Below, piece after piece: positions 5,718 to 10,000 of a DNA stretch of 10,000 bases. The position numbers and the translations under genes are program-made. Within the stretch, counting starts at the first letter, position 1. Each line of letters begins with the position of its first letter. The notes below the pieces were generated by a model. The model saw only the letters and a program-made list of their open reading frames with translations. It had not been told where the DNA came from and did no database searches. Origin of the DNA: Asticcacaulis sp. (GTDB taxonomy: Bacteria; Pseudomonadota; Alphaproteobacteria; Caulobacterales; Caulobacteraceae); contig NZ_JAIWNX010000031.1 of NCBI RefSeq assembly GCF_020217185.1, positions 1 through 10,000 of the forward strand, read 5' to 3'.

Positions 5718-7496
5718 TTGACCAGACCTGCGAGCCGCGCCCGCTACCGGCATGTCCTGATGTCCGCCGCCGCGCTTGCCGCCGTCTGTTTCTGTGCGCC
5801 CGCCCTCGCCCAAACCCCTGTTTCGACCGGCGACAAGACCGTCGATGCCATCCTCAGCACCCCGCAAACCGCCTATAAGGGGGCTGTCCTGCTGGCGGCA
5901 GCTTCCGACACACCGCGCAAGCCCGTCGCCTACAGCAGCCTGACCCGCTCGGCCCCCAAGGTGCCTGCCGCACTCGATCCCGGCCTGTCGCCGTGGGACG
6001 CACAGCTTTATCAGGCGGCGTTTGACGCGCTCGACAAGGGCGATTTTGCCACCGCCGACGCTTCGATCGAAAAGATCAGCGATAAGAGCCTGATGGGCTA
6101 TCTTGAGTTCAACAAACTGTTCCACCCGGACTACAGCTCAACCTACGAAGAGTTGATGAGCTGGCTGGAGCGCTATCCCGACCACCCGCAGGCCATGCGC
6201 GTGTGGAATCTGGCCAAGCGCAAAAAGCCTGAGGGCGTCGAAGACCCGCCGTTCCCCAAACTGGCCGGGGCGCAGAAACTGTCTTCCACCGGCCTGCTGG
6301 ACGGACCGCCGCGCAGCGAAGTCAAGGCGGGCACCGCCGGACCCGATTCGGCCCTGACGCCCAAATCGGCGCGGTCGGCCTATAATGACGGCAAGCTGGA
6401 TCAGGCGCTGAAACTGGGCGTGCAGATCGGCGATCGCTGGGTGGCGGGCCTCGCCGCCTATCGGCTCAAGCGTTATGACGAAGCGCTGAAACACTTCGAT
6501 TTCATCGTCAATGACCCCAGCCAGAGCGCCTGGAGCCAGTCGGGCGGGGCCTACTGGGCCGGTCGCATGGCCGCGAAAATGGGCCATAAGAGCGACGCCG
6601 AGCTTTATTTCAAATACGCCGCCTCCTTCCCCTTTACCTTCTATGGCCTTCTGGCCGAGCAGCGTCTGGGGGCCGAACCCGCCGTCGTCCGCGCGCAAAA
6701 GGGACAGGCCCCGGTCTTTGCCGAAGAAACGCGCGGGGCCTATACGGCCAAGCTCAATGCCGATTTTAACTGGGCCAAAAACGACGCTCAGGCCCGCCGC
6801 GTCTCGATGCTGGTGGCCGTAGGCCGCAAGTCTGACGCCCGCACCGAATTGCAGACCGCCATCCAGCGTTCACCGGATCAGCAGACGCGCAGTAATTGGC
6901 TGGCTCTGGCCGACGCGCACGATCTGTCCGTCTCACAGATCCGCACCTCGGACCGTCTGTTCGACCCGGCCAACTATACCATCCCCGATTTCGAGCCGAC
7001 TGAAGGCTGGCGCATCGACAAGGCGCTGCTGTACGCCATCGCCAAAAAAGAGAGCAAGTTCAACGCCAGGGCAAAGAGCTATGCCGGGGCCTATGGCCTT
7101 TTGCAACTGATGCCGGCCACCGCCTATGTGGTGACGCGCGATTCCAGCCTGATGAGCAATCCGGACAAGCTGCTCGACCCGGCGGTCAATCTTCAGGTGG
7201 GCCAAAGCTACATGCTGAAACTGGCGGCGTCGGGCATCAATGATTCCGACCTGTTCCGCGTCGTGGCCTCCTACAATGCCGGCGAAAAATGGGTGCAGGA
7301 CGCCATGCGCTCGCTGGGCGATGACGCCGACTCGCTGCTGGTGATGGAGTCGATCCCGGTGGCCCAGACGCGCCAATACGTCGAAGAGGTGGTCGCCTCT
7401 TACTGGATCTATCGTCAGATCATGGGCAAGCCGTCAAAGACTCTGGCGCTGGCCGCATCTGACGCCAAAATCGTCGATATTCTGGCTGATAAGTAA
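5718..7496 (+). CDS. Soluble lytic murein transglycosylase (Slt-type, GH23)
   Basis: This periplasmic enzyme cleaves the MurNAc-GlcNAc bond of peptidoglycan with formation of 1,6-anhydro-MurNAc. With the TTG start at 5718 it is 592 residues, somewhat shorter than E. coli Slt70. It opens with a basic n-region (TRPASRARYRH), a hydrophobic core and an ALA-Q cleavage site near residues 29-32. Residues of about 35-420 form the helical, repeat-like superhelix typical of the family. The catalytic domain follows: KKESKFN with the presumed catalytic Glu445, GAYGLLQLMPATA at 457-469, NLQVGQSYM, ASYNAG with Tyr519 and Asn520, and the closing IPVAQTRQYVEEV segment. All GH23 landmarks are intact. The gene follows the twin-hairpin region, and its TAA is followed directly by a 29-bp inverted repeat arm. 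In-frame starts at 5691 (TTG) and 5760 (ATG) are possible but less well supported. Confidence 0.93.
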   Translation: MTRPASRARYRHVLMSAAALAAVCFCAPALAQTPVSTGDKTVDAILSTPQTAYKGAVLLAAASDTPRKPVAYSSLTRSAPKVPAALDPGLSPWDAQLYQAAFDALDKGDFATADASIEKISDKSLMGYLEFNKLFHPDYSSTYEELMSWLERYPDHPQAMRVWNLAKRKKPEGVEDPPFPKLAGAQKLSSTGLLDGPPRSEVKAGTAGPDSALTPKSARSAYNDGKLDQALKLGVQIGDRWVAGLAAYRLKRYDEALKHFDFIVNDPSQSAWSQSGGAYWAGRMAAKMGHKSDAELYFKYAASFPFTFYGLLAEQRLGAEPAVVRAQKGQAPVFAEETRGAYTAKLNADFNWAKNDAQARRVSMLVAVGRKSDARTELQTAIQRSPDQQTRSNWLALADAHDLSVSQIRTSDRLFDPANYTIPDFEPTEGWRIDKALLYAIAKKESKFNARAKSYAGAYGLLQLMPATAYVVTRDSSLMSNPDKLLDPAVNLQVGQSYMLKLAASGINDSDLFRVVASYNAGEKWVQDAMRSLGDDADSLLVMESIPVAQTRQYVEEVVASYWIYRQIMGKPSKTLALAASDAKIVDILADK

Positions 7497-7652
7497 TTAG
7501 CCACGAAAAACACGAAAATCACGAACGCTTAGCGCTCTCAGGCACCTTCGCCCTAAGGGCTTTGCTGTGACCGCGGCAAGCAGACGTAAAGGTGCTTCGC
7601 GCGAACAGATTTACGCAACGAAATTCGTGATTTTCGTGTTTTTCGTGGCTAA
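7497..7652. repeat. 156-bp palindromic element with perfect 29-bp inverted arms
   Basis: The arm at 7497-7525 (beginning TTAGCCACGAAAAACACGA) is the exact reverse complement of 7624-7652. Each arm is built from a short near-tandem unit: CACGAAAAA, CACGAAAAT, CACGAA. The 98-base interior has no gene but contains a nested 7-bp pair (GCACCTT 7542-7548 with AAGGTGC 7589-7595) and a small GCCC-TAA-GGGC hairpin (7550-7560). The element fills the gap between two convergent genes: it begins on the base after the transglycosylase TAA and ends two bases before the glycosyltransferase TAG. CACGAA-rich palindromes of this look are, from memory, dispersed in many bacterial genomes, so a MITE-like or REP-like mobile repeat is likely. 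It could also act as a two-way transcription barrier. No clear target-site duplication is visible. Confidence 0.8.
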
Positions 7653-7654
7653 AT

Positions 7655-8326
7655 CTACGCCTTCTTCACCGGCGGTTTGGGCGGGAAGCCCAGCAGGTAC
7701 AGCACAAAGCCGCCCGCCTTGCCGAACAGCGATAAATACCAGCTCCCCTTGCGGAAGCGCTCGCCATTGGTGGTCAGCGACACCGGAATGGGCCGCAGGC
7801 GTGCCCGGCCAAGAGCCAGGTCGATGCTGAGGTCTTCAAACGCCACCTGATCCTTATAACCGCCCACGGCGTCATAAAGGGCGCGCGACAGGAACAGGCC
7901 GTGATCGCCCGACGGGATGGCCAGCCAGCGTGAATTGAAGGCCACCACCTCAGCCCAGAAGCTGGCGAACCACGACGGATCATCGAAGGCCAGCCGGAAA
8001 TAACCGGCGCGCAACGGAAAATGCTTCATGTGGTCGCGCACATGGTCCATCCATCCATCACCCAGAAGCGAGTCGGCGTGCAGGATCATCAGCCAGTCGC
8101 CCTTGGCCGCCTTACACCCCTGCCACAATTGCAGACCGCGCCCCGCATCGGCGTGCAACACGGTACAGCCCGTAGATTCGGCGATTTCCAGCGTCGCGTC
8201 TTCTGACCCGCCATCGACGATGATCACTTCCTTGATCAGGCCTTCGACCACCGCCGGGACCAGCGCGCCCAGGGTGCGCACCAGCGTGGCTTCGGCATTG
8301 AGGGTGGGAATGACGACAGAGATCAA
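7655..8326 (-). CDS. Family 2 glycosyltransferase, TIGR04283-like
   Basis: This is a compact GT-A-fold glycosyltransferase of 223 residues from the TTG at 8326. The N-terminus ISVVIPTLNAE is the nucleotide-sugar binding start of GT2 enzymes. Asp38 lies in VDGGSEDAT, and HAD at 83-85 stands where the DxD-like metal and sugar-nucleotide site is expected. The GRGLQLWQG and KGDWLMILHAD segments resemble the TIGR04283 group, some members of which are annotated for arsenosugar synthesis; the true substrate here is unknown. GDHGLFLSRALYDAVGGY and FEDLS follow, and the C-terminus is hydrophobic (YLSLFGKAGGFVLYLLGF), suggesting membrane contact. The start is uncertain: TTG 8326 gives the usual family N-terminus and lies five bases after the upstream stop, whereas a GTG at 8374 would add 16 residues and overlap the upstream gene by 43 bases. 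Neither has a good Shine-Dalgarno sequence. It is probably co-transcribed with the upstream methyltransferase gene. Confidence 0.85.
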   Translation of the reverse strand: MISVVIPTLNAEATLVRTLGALVPAVVEGLIKEVIIVDGGSEDATLEIAESTGCTVLHADAGRGLQLWQGCKAAKGDWLMILHADSLLGDGWMDHVRDHMKHFPLRAGYFRLAFDDPSWFASFWAEVVAFNSRWLAIPSGDHGLFLSRALYDAVGGYKDQVAFEDLSIDLALGRARLRPIPVSLTTNGERFRKGSWYLSLFGKAGGFVLYLLGFPPKPPVKKA

Positions 8327-8331
8327 GGCAA

Positions 8332-9591
8332 TTACCGCGAAAAGACGCCGACCAGCTCGACATGGCCGGACCACAGGAACTGATCTATAGGCGTCACCCG
8401 ATCCAGTTGAAAGCCCGCCTCGGTCAAAATTTTGGCGTCGCGGGCAAAGGTCTGGACGTTACAGCTCACGCCGACGACGCGCGCCACCTGTGAGCGGGCG
8501 ATCTGCTGCGCCTGCGCCTCGGCCCCGGCGCGCGGCGGATCGAAGACCACGGCGTCCCAGCCTGCCATTTCCTCGGCCACCACCGGCGCGCGGAACAGGT
8601 CGCGCGCTTCGACTGTGATCGGTTTCAGGCCCGGCGCGCGGCCAATAGCGGCCTTGAGCGCCCGCACCGCACCGCCCGCCCCGTCGGCGGCATAGACCGA
8701 CGCCGTTTCGGCCAGCGGAAAGGTAAAGGTGCCCGCCCCGCAGAACAGGTCCGCCACACGCCTCGCCCCCGCCACCGCGTCCTTGACCAGCGCCACCATA
8801 TCGGCCTCAGAGTGGGGAGACGCCTGCAAAAACGAGCCGGTCGGCAGGTCCACGGTGGCGCGGCCAAAGCGCACGCTGGGCAGATGCGACTGATAGAGGA
8901 TGTCATCGGCCATCGAAATACGCGCCAGACGGATGTCCGACGACTGCGCGATCAGGGCGATCTCCATGCGCGCCTGTGCGCTCAGACCGCCGCTCTTGCT
9001 GCGCTCGATACCGCGCACATCGACGTCGAGCCCGGTATCCGAGACGGTCACCGACAGGATGGGGGCGGATTTCGGATGCTCAAACAGGTGCGACGCGATT
9101 TCGGTCAGTACAGGTATGGCCGCGATCAGGGCCGGATCGGCCACCGGACACACCTCGATCTTCACCTGATCCCACGAGCGCCGCCGCTTGTAACCCAGCT
9201 CGGTACGCACCGTCTTCCCCTGACGATATGGCTTGGCGTGCAGGCCAACCCGACGGCGCGTGGCGGGCGGCGTGGTCAGTATAGGCGCGACCTCGGTCTC
9301 CAGCCCCGCCCGACGCAGCACGGTTTCGACATTGGCACGCTTCCAGTCGCTATAGGCCGCCATCTCCCAGTGTTGCAGGCTGCACCCGCCGCACTGGCTG
9401 AAATGCGGGCAGACGGGGGCGACGCGCTGAGGAGACGGCGTCACCACCTCGATCAGGCGCGCATGGCCGTCCGTGGGCGCGGAAGCCCGCACGGTCTCAC
9501 CAGGCAGGGTCAGGGGCACGAACACGCCGTCCACCGTCACACCGTCGCCCTGAAAGCCGACTTTTTCGATGGTAAGGGTCACATCACTCAT
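8332..9591 (-). CDS. Class I SAM-dependent RNA uridine-5-methyltransferase (TrmA/RlmC/RlmD family)
   Basis: This cytoplasmic enzyme family (COG2265) methylates C5 of a uridine in tRNA or 23S rRNA. The 419-residue protein has a short N-terminal TRAM-like beta region (residues 1-50) and four cysteines for an RlmD-type [4Fe-4S] cluster: Cys61, Cys67 and Cys70 in CPHFSQCGGC, and Cys148 in EVCPVAD. The Rossmann-type methyltransferase domain shows the SAM loop DLFCGAGTF at 281-289, FDPPRAG at 350-356, the catalytic nucleophile Cys377 in SCNV (most relatives have SCNP) and the presumed general base Glu412 in HVE. Which uridine is modified cannot be told from sequence alone; the Fe-S cysteines favour the RlmD/RlmC-like side over TrmA. 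No good Shine-Dalgarno sequence precedes the ATG at 9591. The gene leads a probable two-gene unit with the glycosyltransferase. Confidence 0.93.
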   Translation of the reverse strand: MSDVTLTIEKVGFQGDGVTVDGVFVPLTLPGETVRASAPTDGHARLIEVVTPSPQRVAPVCPHFSQCGGCSLQHWEMAAYSDWKRANVETVLRRAGLETEVAPILTTPPATRRRVGLHAKPYRQGKTVRTELGYKRRRSWDQVKIEVCPVADPALIAAIPVLTEIASHLFEHPKSAPILSVTVSDTGLDVDVRGIERSKSGGLSAQARMEIALIAQSSDIRLARISMADDILYQSHLPSVRFGRATVDLPTGSFLQASPHSEADMVALVKDAVAGARRVADLFCGAGTFTFPLAETASVYAADGAGGAVRALKAAIGRAPGLKPITVEARDLFRAPVVAEEMAGWDAVVFDPPRAGAEAQAQQIARSQVARVVGVSCNVQTFARDAKILTEAGFQLDRVTPIDQFLWSGHVELVGVFSR

Positions 9592-9684
9592 GGGCGGCTA
9601 ATAAAGGAGTTGAGCTTCAAAGCTGAACAAAAATTTTGAAAAAAATAAGTGCCGTCGCAAACCGCTCTCAATGACCTCCGCGCA

Positions 9685-9713
9685 TTTAAGCTCATTATCC
9701 ATTGATATATAAT
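9685..9713 (+). promoter_or_regulatory. Putative promoter of the terminal small-protein gene
   Basis: A perfect TATAAT lies at 9708-9713, with a weak -35 candidate (around 9685-9691, TTTAAGC) at 16-17 base spacing. It sits in a locally AT-rich patch, unlike the GC-rich surroundings. Initiation would be expected near 9720, giving a leader of about 160 nt before the ATG at 9881. Confidence 0.45.
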
Positions 9714-9728
9714 GATTTTACGGAAAGC

Positions 9729-9842
9729 GTCAGCCCGCGCACCCCGCAAAAGAAAATGCCAAGATGAACGAAGATGAACAGGGTTCTCAAAAACCGTTCA
9801 GGTTGGAGGGCCTATAAAGGTCCTCATCAACGACGGGCTGAC
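9729..9842 (+). promoter_or_regulatory. Structured 5' leader, candidate riboswitch or RNA regulator (three-way junction)
   Basis: A closing stem P1 pairs GTCAGCCCG (9729-9737) with CGGGCTGAC (9834-9842), nine perfect base pairs across 96 bases. Inside lie P2 (TGAAC 9775-9779 and GGTT 9782-9785 with AACCGTTCA 9792-9800, a 2-nt bulge and 6-nt loop) and P3 (GAGGGCCT 9806-9813 with AGGTCCTC 9818-9825, ATAA loop, one G-U). AGATGAAC occurs twice (9762-9769, 9772-9779), so P2 could form with either copy. The 3' strand of P1 can instead fold locally as CGGG-CTGA-CCCG (9834-9845), which excludes P1. The leader ends about 26 bases before the Shine-Dalgarno sequence. I do not recognise a known riboswitch class. 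Confidence 0.45.
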
Positions 9843-9880
9843 CCGCCGCGGAATGGAAATAAACCCGAAAGGAACCCACC

Positions 9881-10000
9881 ATGACCAAGTTCAACACCAC
9901 GAAAAAGATCGTCCTGTCGGCCGTGGCCTCGGCCATGGTTCTGAGCGCCGGTCTGGCCGGCACCGCTTCGGCCTATGACCGTTACGACCGCTATGAACGC
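9881..10000 (+). CDS. Small exported protein, N-terminal part only
   Basis: Forty codons are visible before the window ends. The ATG at 9881 has a good Shine-Dalgarno sequence (AAAGGAA at 9868-9874, six bases upstream). The product starts with a basic n-region (MTKFNTTKK), a hydrophobic Ala/Val/Leu core and an ASA-Y cleavage site near residues 30-32, so it should be exported by Sec. The mature part begins YDRYDRYER, an aromatic/charged repeat. I do not recognise the family; Tyr/Arg/Asp-rich starts of this kind occur in small periplasmic hypothetical proteins, including RcnB-like ones, but this is only a resemblance. It is probably controlled through the promoter and structured leader upstream. 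Confidence 0.75.
   Translation, partial: MTKFNTTKKIVLSAVASAMVLSAGLAGTASAYDRYDRYER

Noticed and set aside
7497..7652. Simple Rho-independent terminator pair
   Set aside because: The arms are separated by 98 bases, the stem is AT-rich at its base, and no U-run follows either arm. A repeat element fits better, although a terminator-like effect is not excluded.
7567..7830. 87-codon plus-strand open frame spanning the palindrome and the glycosyltransferase 3' end
   Set aside because: It is antisense to the glycosyltransferase, has no ribosome site, and is built partly from the inverted-repeat arm.
9604..9626. AGCTT-CA-AAGCT palindrome upstream of the methyltransferase gene as an operator
   Set aside because: It has only five perfect base pairs with a 2-base loop. 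This is short enough to arise by chance in AT-rich sequence, and no matching regulator is nearby.
8812..9639. 275-codon plus-strand open frame opposite the RNA methyltransferase
   Set aside because: It is a shadow of an enzyme with complete Fe-S, SAM and catalytic motifs on the minus strand, and its own translation shows no domain.

Overview
The window looks like chromosomal DNA of a GC-rich alphaproteobacterium, most likely Caulobacteraceae (Asticcacaulis/Caulobacter-like). This is inferred from gene content and protein style only: an IspE of the MEP pathway, a bacterial single-chain ETF-ubiquinone oxidoreductase, an alphaproteobacterial-type family-4 UDG homologue beside it, and an Slt-type transglycosylase. 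No rRNA, tRNA, CRISPR array, phage gene or transposase is visible.

Layout. Positions 1-4439 are all on the minus strand. ETF-QO (2772-4439) is followed by a hairpin just past its stop. Next comes an exported TPR protein (830-2620), whose stop overlaps the start of ispE by four bases; ispE runs off the left edge. Divergent from ETF-QO, on the plus strand, is a UDG-superfamily protein (4547-5389) that has lost the usual cysteines and the HPS-like motif. A 328-base non-coding stretch follows, holding two large, related, oppositely oriented hairpins. After it comes a secreted soluble lytic transglycosylase (5718-7496, probable TTG start). A 156-bp palindromic element with perfect 29-bp inverted arms fills the gap between the transglycosylase stop and the stop of a convergent minus-strand pair: a 23S/tRNA uridine-5-methyltransferase-like enzyme (8332-9591) and a small family-2 glycosyltransferase (7655-8326). 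At the right edge a plus-strand gene for a small exported protein begins (9881). It is preceded by a consensus TATAAT box and a leader of about 160 nt that can fold into a three-way junction.

How the genes relate. Most are housekeeping genes: isoprenoid precursor synthesis, electron transfer from ETF to ubiquinone, peptidoglycan turnover and RNA modification. They do not form one pathway. The TPR-ispE and methyltransferase-glycosyltransferase pairs look co-transcribed. The most interesting material is non-coding: the twin covarying hairpins (5467-5635), the stop-to-stop palindrome (7497-7652) and the structured leader (9729-9842). All functional statements about these three are inferences from base pairing seen in the sequence.
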